DNA of 64,000 bases from positions 3,038,001 through 3,102,000 of the forward strand of contig NC_012860.1 in NCBI RefSeq assembly GCF_000026945.1. Direction: 5' to 3'. The notes under the pieces are model-generated. The model was given only the letters and a program-made list of their open reading frames with translations. It searched no databases and was not told the origin of the DNA. The translations under genes and the position numbers were made by a program. Below are positions 9,559 to 21,458 of the stretch, in pieces. Position 1 is the first letter of the stretch. Each line of letters starts with the position of its first letter. The stretch comes from Candida dubliniensis CD36. Lineage: Eukaryota; Ascomycota; Pichiomycetes; Serinales; Debaryomycetaceae.

Positions 9559-11448
9559 ATGGCAAAGAAAGATAAAAAGTCCAAAGAGGCTAAAAAGGCT
9601 AGAGCTGCTGAAAAGCAAAAAAAAAGTGCTGCTAAAGCTGAATTAAAAGATAAAAAATTGGCAAAAAAATTAGGTGAAGAAGAAGATGATGATGATATTG
9701 ATGCTATTTTAGAAAAATATGCTCAAGAACAATTAGAATTTACTGAAATCAAAATTGATATTTGTGATCATCACCCTACGAAAAGATTAAATCCAACTAT
9801 GGTTAGTAATCCTTTACATAATAAACGTGAATTGATATTATTTGGAGGTGAAAATAGTGATGGACATGTCAGTAAATTTTATAATGATTTATATACTTAT
9901 TCCATTGATAATGATATTTGGAGGAAATTTTCTAGTAAAAATTCTCCATTACCAAGATCTTCTCATGCCATGTGTTCTCATCCTTCAGGGATAATATTAA
10001 TGTTTGGTGGGGAATTTTCTTCTCCAAAACAATCGACATTTTATCATTATGGTGATACTTGGATACTTGATGCCGATACAAAAGAATGGCAAAAATTAGA
10101 TTCTAAAAAAGGTCCTAGTGCAAGATCAGGTCATAGAATGGCAGTTTGGAAAAATTATATTATTTTACATGGTGGATTTAGAGATTTGGGTACCATGACT
10201 ACTTATTTAAATGATATTTGGTTATTTGATGTAACTGAATTCAAATGGATTCAAGTTGAATTTCCTCCAAATCATCCTATTCCTGATGCTAGATCAGGAC
10301 ATTCTTTATTACCATGTGCTGATGGGGCAGTTGTTTATGGAGGCTATACCAAAGTGAAAGCTAAAAAAGGTTTACAAAAGGGTAAAGTGTTGAATGATTG
10401 TTGGTTATTAAAAATGAAACCAGATCCTAAAGCTGTACGATTTGAAAGAAGGAAAAAACAGGGGGCTTTACCATCACCAAGAGTTGGATGTTCTTTAGTT
10501 TATCATAAAAATAGAGGAATGTTATTTGGAGGGGTTTACGATTTTGAAGAAAGTGAGGAAAATTTGGATTCAGAATTTTATAATCAATTATATACTTATC
10601 ATATTGAAAGTAACCGTTGGTATAATTTATATTTGAAACCTCAAAGAAAGAAAAAGGAAACAATTAAAGAAAAAACTCGAGATGAAGATTTAGAAGAAAT
10701 TTTGAATTCAATTTTGGCAAAAGCAAATTTAAATGATGAAATAGATAATGAAGAAGTAACCAAAATTGAACAATTAAAACAACTTGAAAAAAATAATAAT
10801 GAACCAGAACGGGAAACCATTGAATATCCAATTATGAATCAATTACCTCATCCTAGATTCAATGCTACCACGTGTGTTGTCGATGATGTCTTGTATATAT
10901 ATGGGGGTATTTTTGAAAGAGGAGAACAAGAATTTAATTTAGATTCATTTTATGCTATTGATTTGGGAAGATTAGATGGGGTTAAAGTATTTTGGGAAGA
11001 TTTATCTGAATTAGACAAGAGTGAGGCCAATTCTGATGAAGAAGAAGATGATGATGAGGATGAAGGTGGTGATGATGAAGAAGAAGATGAGGTGGATAAT
11101 ATTCTTGAAGATGAATTAGAGGACGAAGAAGTGGAAGAAGAGGAGGAGGAAGGAGAAATTGAAGAAGAGTTCCCAGATGCAAGATCATGGTTGCCTCATC
11201 CAAAACCATTTGAGTCGTTGCGTGCTTTCTATTCTCGTACTGGGGCCCAATTTTTGGAATGGGCTATTTCAAGTAATAGAGACGCTCGTGGTAAAGATTT
11301 GAAAAAGGCTGCATTTGATATGTGTGAAGATAGATTTTGGGAAAGAAGAGAAGCAGTGTCTGTTGCTGAGGATAACTTGGAAGAAATGGGTGGTGTTGGT
11401 GAAGTTGTTGAAAAAGACACTAGCAAAACCCCATCTAAAAGAAGATAG
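9559..11448 (+). CDS. KEL3: Kelch-repeat protein, Kel3-like
   Basis: 629 aa, cytoplasmic Kelch protein orthologous to baker's yeast Kel3 (YPL263C, 651 aa). The first 40 residues are highly basic (Lys/Ala), followed by an Asp-rich patch. From about residue 75 to 370 come Kelch blades with the repeated pattern hydrophobic-FGG / W / P-R-S-G/S-H (for example LILFGG, ILMFGG, IILHGG, AVVYGG, GMLFGG), and one more blade with LYIYGG lies near 450. A strongly acidic stretch covers about 490-540. The C-terminal DUF4110-type region (RSWLPHPKPFESLRAFYSRT..., FDMCEDRFWERRE) is characteristic of Kel3-like proteins. Molecular function is not well defined. It converges on DIM1 with only 60 bp between stops. 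Confidence 0.9.
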   Translation: MAKKDKKSKEAKKARAAEKQKKSAAKAELKDKKLAKKLGEEEDDDDIDAILEKYAQEQLEFTEIKIDICDHHPTKRLNPTMVSNPLHNKRELILFGGENSDGHVSKFYNDLYTYSIDNDIWRKFSSKNSPLPRSSHAMCSHPSGIILMFGGEFSSPKQSTFYHYGDTWILDADTKEWQKLDSKKGPSARSGHRMAVWKNYIILHGGFRDLGTMTTYLNDIWLFDVTEFKWIQVEFPPNHPIPDARSGHSLLPCADGAVVYGGYTKVKAKKGLQKGKVLNDCWLLKMKPDPKAVRFERRKKQGALPSPRVGCSLVYHKNRGMLFGGVYDFEESEENLDSEFYNQLYTYHIESNRWYNLYLKPQRKKKETIKEKTRDEDLEEILNSILAKANLNDEIDNEEVTKIEQLKQLEKNNNEPERETIEYPIMNQLPHPRFNATTCVVDDVLYIYGGIFERGEQEFNLDSFYAIDLGRLDGVKVFWEDLSELDKSEANSDEEEDDDEDEGGDDEEEDEVDNILEDELEDEEVEEEEEEGEIEEEFPDARSWLPHPKPFESLRAFYSRTGAQFLEWAISSNRDARGKDLKKAAFDMCEDRFWERREAVSVAEDNLEEMGGVGEVVEKDTSKTPSKRR

Positions 11449-11452
11449 AAAG

Positions 11453-11483
<31 letters not shown>

Positions 11484-11508
11484 CTTATTTTGTGTTATTA
11501 TTATAATT
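11449..11508. other. 60-bp convergent 3' region KEL3/DIM1 with GATA tetranucleotide repeat
   Basis: TA and ATAG repeats (about 11456-11482) occupy nearly all of the gap between two facing stop codons. The TATATA/TAGATA elements resemble yeast efficiency elements for polyadenylation and could work for both strands. The transcripts are likely to overlap. Confidence 0.5.
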
Positions 11509-13343
<1,835 letters not shown>

Positions 13344-15584
13344 ATGAGTAATTCTAGCTTTCTAAGTAATGGTAACAGGCATCTGATGCTAAGAAACCCT
13401 CCTCCAGTCAAATTATCCCATGTTTTATCAACCATACCAAACTTTTCCTTTTTTGACGAATTGATTAATCTTCCTCAACCGCTGTCGACAAATCCTCCCC
13501 AATCATCCTTCAATCTACTGCAACGTGATGTTTTCCAAATAGCCAAATTGTTGGAAGATATTGATCTTTATTTGAATGATTTACTTATGATTTTTAATAA
13601 TGTTGAACAGGCGTCAAAAAATGTGGTTGATGTTTTGGATTGGTATTTTGAAGGGAAATCCATGTTACAAGACCTACTACGAAATATAGAAAATATTGAC
13701 TCCATTATATCACAATTATTATTAGTGGTTGAGTCATCTAATAATCATGAAAGTATTGGTAATAATCTTTTAGGGGTATTTGAAGAAGTTAGTGATTTAG
13801 TATTGGATGTGAAAAAATCCCTGATTATGTTTAAAAAATATCTTGAGATCTCAATCAATTATCGAGAAATTATTGATTCAGTTATAAAATCATTGAGTAA
13901 TGAAATTGAAGATTGTATAAAATGTATTTTAAAATTAAAAGAATTGAAATTGGCTAGTCCTAAAAATGTATTACCCAATTTTACTTTACAATCTATTATT
14001 TCCAAAATGAAAATTAATGATTTATCAAGTGGAACTTTTTCTTTTAAATTAATGAGACTACCTACATTTAGTGATTTGGATGAAAAATTATATAATGATT
14101 ATCTTGAATTAGAATCCAAAATTGATCCCTTGAGAACTTCTTTAAGTATTGTTCCTTTAAGAATTGATGATTTTAATACAATGTGTGCAGGTCAATTTTT
14201 TGTGAAATCTCGAGAAAATGTTTTGGATGCCTATGAAATATTAGTTCTGAAGTGGAACATGTTGTTGAAAGAGAAAAATTCCTATAAAAAGGATAACATT
14301 AATGTTAAATGGAATGAAATATTTGAGTATTTGATTGAAGAAATTTTTAAAGAATGTGGCAGGTTGATTAAAGAAGTGGGGTCTGGGTATGGCTCTGGTT
14401 CGGGTGATGTCACCATACCACCTGCTATTGGCGGTAGTACAACAATAACCGATGAAGTTGGTAATAAATACAAAATGTGTTCTAACTCGATAACTTTAAT
14501 TCAAAAGGCATTTAAAGAGAATATCATTACTGATCCGGAATTGGTTACAATTTTTAATCATGATTTGGTGCCCCGATGGGAAGAACTTAACAATTTAATA
14601 ACTAATAACGGTAATCTGAATAAAAATGAGAAACGAGCCCTGCTATATAGTGGTGGTGGTGTTGGCAATAGTATTGAATCCAATGGATTGAGATCTTTTC
14701 AAACAGGTTCCAGAAGCTCTTCTTCAGGGGAAAGGCCAATCAGTAATGGTATTGGAATTGATTTCAACCTTGCTGTTGATTCCACTTCGGTACCTTTGAG
14801 TGTTTACAAAAGTGATAGAGTTAGAGACGTGATTGGTAGTGCTGGCACCACTGGTGGTCCCCTGGAGGGTATTCCGAGGAGCAAGAATTTACGTCATTCA
14901 CTTATCAGTGTTTTTGAAGATAGCAGTATGCGTGAAGATGAAGATGAAGCGACAACTTTAGTTAAAAGTCCGAGTTCTAAAGTTGTTAAAGAAGAAAATC
15001 AAATTTGCCAGAATAAGGATATGAATACTCTGTTTGAATCCCAGAAACTGATTGAAAATAATCAAAATGACACACAAAAACGTATTGATTTTGCTACCTA
15101 TATTGAAAAAGTTATTCATTCACCTGTCAAGATTGAATCAAAATTGCCGAGAATTCCGTTGGAGTATATTAAACAGGGATGTCATATTACTCATAAACGA
15201 CCTGATTTTGCAAACACAAGAATCCCAAGAGTTAATCTAATGGATTCACCTTACAGTTCCCCACAATCAAATGCTAAACGATTAGAAAAACTAAATTCTT
15301 CCAATGTTGGTTCGTTTGTGTCTCCATTACGAAGTAGAAAGAATGAATCCTATACTTTTAATCGTTCACGAGCTAGTTCCAATGCCACAGTAATTGGTAG
15401 ACCCAATTCATTGCTTCATGAAATGAAAGTACCCAATTTAACTTTTTCTAAAAGGCTAACTTATAATTTAGAAGGTTTACATGAAACCAATGGTTGTGGT
15501 GGTGGTGGAATTTCATCTTTTGAATCCCGATTTGATGAAGAAAATTTGCTACATTCTTTGAAAGAAACTAGTATTTGGAAATAA
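13344..15584 (+). CDS. KAR9: Kar9-family spindle-positioning adaptor
   Basis: 746 aa. Kar9 links the microtubule plus-end protein Bim1 to the tail of myosin V, so that astral microtubules are pulled along actin cables into the bud. The helical N-terminal domain (about residues 30-330) matches the Kar9 pattern with LEDIDLYLNDLL, VVDVLDWYFEGKSMLQDLL and MCAGQFFVKSREN. A disordered, Ser-rich C-terminal half follows, with TRIP at 625-628, which fits the [S/T]xIP EB1/Bim1-binding motif. It is longer than baker's yeast Kar9 (644 aa). Several CTG codons (for example in LPQP[CTG]STNP) must be read as Ser. Its motor partner gene MYO2 lies 6 kb downstream. Alternative assignments are unlikely, but sequence conservation in this family is weak. 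Confidence 0.82.
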   Translation: MSNSSFLSNGNRHLMLRNPPPVKLSHVLSTIPNFSFFDELINLPQPLSTNPPQSSFNLLQRDVFQIAKLLEDIDLYLNDLLMIFNNVEQASKNVVDVLDWYFEGKSMLQDLLRNIENIDSIISQLLLVVESSNNHESIGNNLLGVFEEVSDLVLDVKKSLIMFKKYLEISINYREIIDSVIKSLSNEIEDCIKCILKLKELKLASPKNVLPNFTLQSIISKMKINDLSSGTFSFKLMRLPTFSDLDEKLYNDYLELESKIDPLRTSLSIVPLRIDDFNTMCAGQFFVKSRENVLDAYEILVLKWNMLLKEKNSYKKDNINVKWNEIFEYLIEEIFKECGRLIKEVGSGYGSGSGDVTIPPAIGGSTTITDEVGNKYKMCSNSITLIQKAFKENIITDPELVTIFNHDLVPRWEELNNLITNNGNLNKNEKRALLYSGGGVGNSIESNGLRSFQTGSRSSSSGERPISNGIGIDFNLAVDSTSVPLSVYKSDRVRDVIGSAGTTGGPLEGIPRSKNLRHSLISVFEDSSMREDEDEATTLVKSPSSKVVKEENQICQNKDMNTLFESQKLIENNQNDTQKRIDFATYIEKVIHSPVKIESKLPRIPLEYIKQGCHITHKRPDFANTRIPRVNLMDSPYSSPQSNAKRLEKLNSSNVGSFVSPLRSRKNESYTFNRSRASSNATVIGRPNSLLHEMKVPNLTFSKRLTYNLEGLHETNGCGGGGISSFESRFDEENLLHSLKETSIWK

Positions 15585-15651
15585 ATCAGATTATCTTTTT
15601 TTTTTTTTTTTAGCTATTTACAAGATGACAAATAAATACAAAAGTGTGAAT

Positions 15652-16143
15652 CTACTCTTTCTTTTCTGAATTATTCTTTATTGTCTTACTGGTAAACCCA
15701 TCCAAGAAGAAATCTTTACCAAATATTTTATACATTATAGATTCTTTTTCTACTTTAATTTTTTCTTGTTCATCGAAATCTCGATTAATTCCATTAGGTA
15801 ATCTTTCTCCTTGTTGGATTTTCTTAGTAGATCTCCCTTCAAGTCTTTGAATAATTTCAAAAGTAGTTATTCCAATTATTGGTATGGATAATAAGATTAA
15901 ATAAATCCCTTTATATCGTTGTTTGATTTGTTGAGGAGCTTTTTTCCAATTTGGTCGTCCAGTTAATACCAATTCTTCAACAAATGGTGAATCTTGAGGT
16001 TTCAGTAAAGATGATGATGCTTGTGATGGGATATCTTTTGGGGTAATGGGTCGTTTCTGTGTCTTCGGGTTGTGCTTATTATCGTGAACTATTTTGATAG
16101 TTGATTTTCCTTCTTTATGAAACGATGGTTTATCTGATGTCAT
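15652..16143 (-). CDS. small single-pass membrane protein of unknown function
   Basis: 163 aa from the ATG at 16143. The frame extends to a GTG at 16155, which is unlikely to be used. A polar, Lys/Ser/Pro-rich N-terminal half of about 75 residues leads to RPNWKKAPQQIKQRYKG, then one hydrophobic segment of about 20 residues (ILLSIPIIGIT region, about residues 82-100). A charged C-terminal tail of about 60 residues follows. No signal peptide or recognised domain. The RPNW...RYKG block before the membrane span looks like a conserved motif rather than random sequence. It converges on KAR9 (67 bp between stops) and is divergent from AGM1. I do not recognise the family. Confidence 0.72.
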   Translation of the reverse strand: MTSDKPSFHKEGKSTIKIVHDNKHNPKTQKRPITPKDIPSQASSSLLKPQDSPFVEELVLTGRPNWKKAPQQIKQRYKGIYLILLSIPIIGITTFEIIQRLEGRSTKKIQQGERLPNGINRDFDEQEKIKVEKESIMYKIFGKDFFLDGFTSKTIKNNSEKKE

Positions 16144-16422
16144 TGTTGAATACACCCGGTTTGGTTGTTATAGTAGTAGTAAATTCTTCAGAAGATAGTA
16201 GAGTGAAGGATATATCTGAATCAATGTTGTCTTTTTTAAGTACTTTTTTCTTGGTTGTGGAAATTTCCCAATTTCGTCATAAAATTATTTACTTACTAAC
16301 AATCTCAAGGTTTCAGAAATCATGAAAATAGCCTACGAAAGAAAATTTCAATTGAAATATTTATTTTTTTTTAAAATACCACGTTTCATATTCTTCATTC
16401 TTCGTCAAACCCACTAAGAACT

Positions 16423-18048
16423 ATGTCAATTGAACAAACCTTATCAAAATATTTACCATCACATCCAAGACCGGAAGGGGTAACTTTTACTTATGGAACC
16501 GCAGGGTTTCGTATGAAAGCAGATAAATTAGATTATGTGACTTATACCGTTGGGATCATTGCTTCATTAAGATCGAAATATTTACAAGGGAAAACTGTTG
16601 GTGTTATGATTACTGCTTCTCATAATCCACCGGAAGATAATGGAGTTAAAGTTGTTGATCCATTAGGTAGTATGTTGGAAAGTTCATGGGAAAAATATGC
16701 TACCGATTTAGCCAATGCTTCTTCAACAAAAGAAAATCTGTTGTTGGAAGTTATTAATGAATTGGTGACAGATTTGAAAATTGATTTATCTGTTCCTGCT
16801 AATGTTGTTATTGCTAGAGATTCAAGAGAATCTAGTCCAGCATTATCTAAAGCTACTATTGATGGATTTCAAAGTGTTCCCAATACCAAATATCAAGATT
16901 TCGGGTTATTCACTACACCAGAATTACATTATGTTACAAGAACATTAAATGACCCAAAATTTGGTGAACCTACTGAAGATGGTTATTATTCTAAATTAGC
17001 CAAATCATTTAAAGAAATTTATGCCATTTGTGATTCTAATGAAAAAATCGATATAACTATTGATGCCGCTAATGGAGTTGGTGCTCCTAAAATTCAAGAA
17101 TTATTAGAAAAATATTTATCACAAGAAATTAGTTTTACCGTAGTTAATGGTGATTATAAACAACCAAATTTATTAAATTTTGATTGTGGAGCTGATTATG
17201 TCAAGACAAATCAAAAATTACCTAAAAATGTTCAACCAGACAATAATAATAAATTATATGCATCATTTGATGGAGATGCTGATAGATTAATTTGTTATTA
17301 TCAAAACAATGAAAATAAATTTAAATTATTAGATGGAGATAAATTATCAACGTTATTTGCGTTATTTTTACAACAATTATTTAAACAAATCGATCCAACA
17401 AAACTTTCATTAAATATTGGGGTGATTCAGACTGCTTATGCTAATGGATCTTCTACAAAATATGTTGAAGATGTTTTGAAAATCCCCGTTCGTTGTACTC
17501 CAACAGGGGTTAAACATTTACATCATGAAGCAGAAAATTTCGATATTGGAGTATATTTTGAAGCTAATGGTCATGGTACAGTTATTTTTAATCCTGAAGC
17601 GGAAAAGAAAATTTTTAATTATAAACCAAGTAATGGTAATGATAATAACGAAGAAGTTAAAGCTATTAAAATTTTACAAAATTTTAGTCAATTAATTAAT
17701 CAAACTGTTGGTGATGCAATTTCAGATTTATTAGCAGTTTTAATTGTTATTCATTATTTAAAATTATCACCAAGTAATTGGGATAATGAATATACTGATT
17801 TACCTAATAAATTAGTTAAAGTGATTGTTCCTGATAGATCTATATTTAAAACTACAAATGCTGAAAGAACTTTGGTTGAACCAAAAGGTATGCAAGATGA
17901 AATTGATAAATTAGTAGCCAAATACCCCAATGGAAGATCTTTTGTAAGAGCTTCTGGTACTGAAGATGCTGTTAGGGTTTATGCTGAAGCTGATACGAAA
18001 AGTAACGTTGAAGAATTGTCTAAAGCAGTATCTGAATTAGTTAAATAG
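16423..18048 (+). CDS. AGM1: phosphoacetylglucosamine mutase
   Basis: 541 aa; called PCM1 in baker's yeast. Converts GlcNAc-6-phosphate to GlcNAc-1-phosphate for UDP-GlcNAc, and so for chitin, N-glycans and GPI anchors, in the cytosol. The active-site phosphoserine loop is TASHNPP with Ser66. The metal-binding loop is DGDADR and the sugar-binding region has EANGHG. The phosphate-binding loop is RASGTEDAVRVYAEA near the C-terminus. All four domains of the alpha-D-phosphohexomutase fold are present. The segment around residues 100-112 is shorter and different from the C. albicans enzyme as I remember it (544 aa), which supports a sister species. Confidence 0.97.
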   Translation: MSIEQTLSKYLPSHPRPEGVTFTYGTAGFRMKADKLDYVTYTVGIIASLRSKYLQGKTVGVMITASHNPPEDNGVKVVDPLGSMLESSWEKYATDLANASSTKENLLLEVINELVTDLKIDLSVPANVVIARDSRESSPALSKATIDGFQSVPNTKYQDFGLFTTPELHYVTRTLNDPKFGEPTEDGYYSKLAKSFKEIYAICDSNEKIDITIDAANGVGAPKIQELLEKYLSQEISFTVVNGDYKQPNLLNFDCGADYVKTNQKLPKNVQPDNNNKLYASFDGDADRLICYYQNNENKFKLLDGDKLSTLFALFLQQLFKQIDPTKLSLNIGVIQTAYANGSSTKYVEDVLKIPVRCTPTGVKHLHHEAENFDIGVYFEANGHGTVIFNPEAEKKIFNYKPSNGNDNNEEVKAIKILQNFSQLINQTVGDAISDLLAVLIVIHYLKLSPSNWDNEYTDLPNKLVKVIVPDRSIFKTTNAERTLVEPKGMQDEIDKLVAKYPNGRSFVRASGTEDAVRVYAEADTKSNVEELSKAVSELVK

Positions 18049-18144
18049 AAAGACGTCTTCCTCTCTGAAAAAAAAAAATCAAAAAAAACAGACACTCAAA
18101 TAAAACAAAAAAGTCTATCCTTTCCTCTTTACGTAGATACTCAT

Positions 18145-18852
18145 TTATTCACCTCGATAATGTATTCGTTTGAATTCTCCAGGAGTTGTCAAATTTTTAC
18201 CTAATGACCAAACTCCTTTTCTTAACAATTTTGCACGTGACTCTAGTTTGCGATACCAATCTTCATTATCACCAAATTCGGCTTCTGCTTTACCTTCATA
18301 GACAATAGCATATCCGACTTTTAACATTTCTGCTGATATGTCTTTTTTCCCAGTCCATTTCCAAATTTGTGCTCGAGCCACCACCCGTTTATATTGATCT
18401 ATAGAATAAGGAGTTATAGTGACATATTTCCCATCAACATATTCTCGTAACCAATGCAATGCTTCTTTGGAAAATGGTTGAGCTGGTTTACCAAAATGAG
18501 CTCCTTCAGGAGCATCTACTCCACATAATCGAATCATTAAAGTTTCATCTTTCAAATCTTTTCTAGTGGTAGGGATTTTACGTAGCCATCCCCAACCGAA
18601 AATCCATCCACCTGGAGTATGATAAAATCGAAAATTATCACCATCACCAACTCTAGTTACATATCCATATAATTTAGTATTATTTTCAATTATGGTGGGG
18701 GTTAGATCTAAATAAGTTTTAATTCTTCTAATATATCGTTTATAAAATTTATATCCAAAAAATAATGATGTTGTAACACCAGCAGATAATAGTATTACCT
18801 TAGGATGGAAAATAGATATACTTTCAGTCGGGTCTGGTGGAATAGGTGGCAT
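18145..18852 (-). CDS. LCL3: Lcl3, membrane-anchored staphylococcal-nuclease-like endonuclease
   Basis: 235 aa. A transmembrane segment (about residues 17-36) is followed by an SNase-type fold. [14 protein letters not shown] gives the first catalytic Asp region, [26 protein letters not shown] carries the conserved Arg, Asp and Glu, and QYKRVVARA carries the second conserved Arg. This is the fungal Lcl3 family, whose yeast member is mitochondrial and linked to lifespan. The length (yeast 274 aa) and domain order fit. It converges on AGM1 (96-bp gap). Confidence 0.93.
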   Translation of the reverse strand: MPPIPPDPTESISIFHPKVILLSAGVTTSLFFGYKFYKRYIRRIKTYLDLTPTIIENNTKLYGYVTRVGDGDNFRFYHTPGGWIFGWGWLRKIPTTRKDLKDETLMIRLCGVDAPEGAHFGKPAQPFSKEALHWLREYVDGKYVTITPYSIDQYKRVVARAQIWKWTGKKDISAEMLKVGYAIVYEGKAEAEFGDNEDWYRKLESRAKLLRKGVWSLGKNLTTPGEFKRIHYRGE

Positions 18853-21458
18853 TGAAAATTTTAAAGAAAGAAAGATTTTGCTTAATGTGGAGATTTATTT
18901 GTTCACATATCTTCTCTTATTTTTTTTTTTTTTGATGGTGGTGGTTGCTCTTTGATCTTGAAATTTGTTTACTTTTTGGTAAAAGGTACACGAGTTGCGC
19001 CGAGGTGGTGGTGGTCGCAGTTATAGAGTTTTAACATAAAAGACTAAACCACATTTATCGTTGAATAATGCAACAAATGAAATCAAATATTTTTCTTGGT
19101 TGCAAATGTTGATAAATAAATTGTTAAATATTGTTATAGTAACCTGAAAAAATATTGTGGTTTCTTTAGGTTGTAAGTTACAATTTGGTATCTTTTTATT
19201 TTTGTCTAGAATTGGTACCCAACTTGCTGCAAAAAAAAAAAAAAAGAAGAACTACCACCACGATTACTAATTATAACAAAGATATTCTGGAAACAATCTT
19301 AAGGCTTTGAGCTACGTAATATCTTGTACCAGATTTTTTCAATTTAGATATTTTTGTTAAGAAATAGGTTACTGTGATTTTATCAGGTAAGTTAAAGTCA
19401 CGCGATAGTTAATTCCAATTGTGTCAGCACCATTCGTCTATGTCATCAATCTTACTGAACCAAGCACTGATTACATCAAAATCTAAATACCTACATTTCC
19501 ATTGGCAAACTTACAGATTAGCCAATTCTTTTGGAGTCAAGCAAAACGTCGAACCCCAGTTTTTCTTTGTTTAGGTTCGTAAATCTTCGCCGTACAAAAA
19601 ACCTCAATGACCAATTGCGTAGTATTGCTCCTTCTTATTTCCTGATGTCCAAATTGAAACGCAACCACAAATAACACTGTCAATCTAACAAAGAATCACA
19701 TCCTATTTTAAATTATGTTGAAAGAAATAAAAATAAAACGTCGGAAGCAGTTTCATGCAGGGTCTACCAAACGCTACCAACTACAAATATATAATGAAAA
19801 GTCGAAGGGGTTTTATGTATTCACAACAATGTATGAACCTACAAGGTTAAATCTTTGAAATCATTTCTAAACATAATTACAGAAAAGGTAAATTACAACG
19901 TAGAGGAATTATTGTTTTTTAGGTTTGATGGTTTTTGATTTGGAGATTGTAATACAATTGTTTTATGTTAAAACGCGTATTGTAGAAAATTGATTTCTCT
20001 TTTTTTTTTTTAGGAAGATTTGAATTGGACACACAGACACACAGACAGACAACAAATATATAATTCTTGATTAACATACACGACAAACAATGCACAATAC
20101 AATAACTTCAAGTTTTAAGTGTTTTTGTGTGATGGGTTGTACTATAATGCAAGTATGTGCTGTCATTTAATTATCCTTCTTCCCACAATTCATTAACTAA
20201 AGAGAGAAGGTAGAAGGCAGAGTCCAAGATCAGAAACAAAAACAGACATTTTTGATTCAAAATTCTTTTTGCTTTTTTAAAATTCTTCCTTTTTTTTTTG
20301 GAGACGACGACTAATATTTATTAAACGTTCTAGACACTAATAATAGATCTTCAAATATTATTTATGTAATTCGTTGTTCTGTAGATATTATATGTATTGT
20401 AGTATTATGCTATATTCTGTCCTTCAACTGGGACTTTCACATGCCAAATAAACACCTAAAGAGATATTGTTGAAAAAACAGGTAATAATAAAGGACTGTA
20501 CTGCTATTGTTTGAATATGACCTCAAATACTGTCATTTGAACAATACTGAAGAGGAAACTTACTAATTGTTACAGTAATGAAAAAAGTAGGAGAATTTTA
20601 TACTATTCTCTGATCCGTGTGTTCACTATGCAAGACTATATACAGGATGTTATGACATAGATCAATCAATCACGTAGTAAAATTGTAAAGAAATTTTATA
20701 ACAACAACACAACAACAACACAACAACAAATTACAACAGAAATCTTTTTCTCTCTCTCTCGTTCCTCTTATTAAGTTTTAATATTTGACTTAACACGCCA
20801 AAGGGGAAAAATTTTTTTTTTTTTTTTCTTTCTCTTTTGTATCAACAATTCTTTTTTTTTTTATACTTTACAACCAAACCACAATTCACAAACAACATCA
20901 AAACATTAATACACCGTGAATTTGAAACCATTTACCCAATTACAACCATCACCACAACCACATCTATCATTATACTGTACTTCAAGAAAAGAAACAAAGA
21001 AACAGAACGAGTTTTAGTGTAGTCTTTTTTTTTTTTTTGATTTCGGATCAAAGCACACAAAAGAACGGAATAATAAATACGCCCAAAATCCAAACAACAA
21101 AGCCAAACCCAAACTAAAAAAAAAATCTAAGAGAAAAAAAAAAGTAGACGAGTTCTGTTTTTGTCGATTCATTCCTATTTTTTTTTTTTTTAAGAAGTTG
21201 ATTGGGCATTATAATAGTATAATTTGATTGTTTTAATTGAGTTAACACTTATTTTTTTTCATTTTCATTTAACTATTTGTTGTTGTTTTTTCTTTATTTT
21301 TTTTCATTTTCAATTTCAGCCTTCGTTTCAATCCTTTCTTTTCCTTTTTATTTGATCTCTTGGAAAAGTATAACCAAACGATTCCTATTTTTAAAGAAAA
21401 AAAAAAGAGACATTATAGAGTGAAGATTATACATTAGAATACCCTCCCTCAATAGAAT
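18853..21458. other. 2.6-kb gene-free region upstream of MYO2
   Basis: No credible protein gene, tRNA or repeat family recognised. It holds the LCL3 promoter on the left and, on the right, what is probably a long MYO2 promoter and 5' leader. A CAA/ACAACAAC repeat (20701-20738), CT-rich tracts, and T runs (20812-20827, 21027-21038, 21178-21192) are present. A frame at 20837-21022 encodes Thr/Ile low complexity only. Confidence 0.5.

Noticed and set aside
16144..16155. Four-residue extension of the 163-aa membrane protein
   Set aside because: Begins with GTG, not used as a normal start in yeast nuclear genes.
19541..19560. TCGAACCCC, reminiscent of a tRNA T-arm on the minus strand
   Set aside because: No T-stem complement, anticodon stem or acceptor around it.
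20837..21022. 61-codon frame upstream of MYO2
   Set aside because: Encodes Thr/Ile/Phe low complexity from CAA/ACC and T repeats; likely leader sequence.
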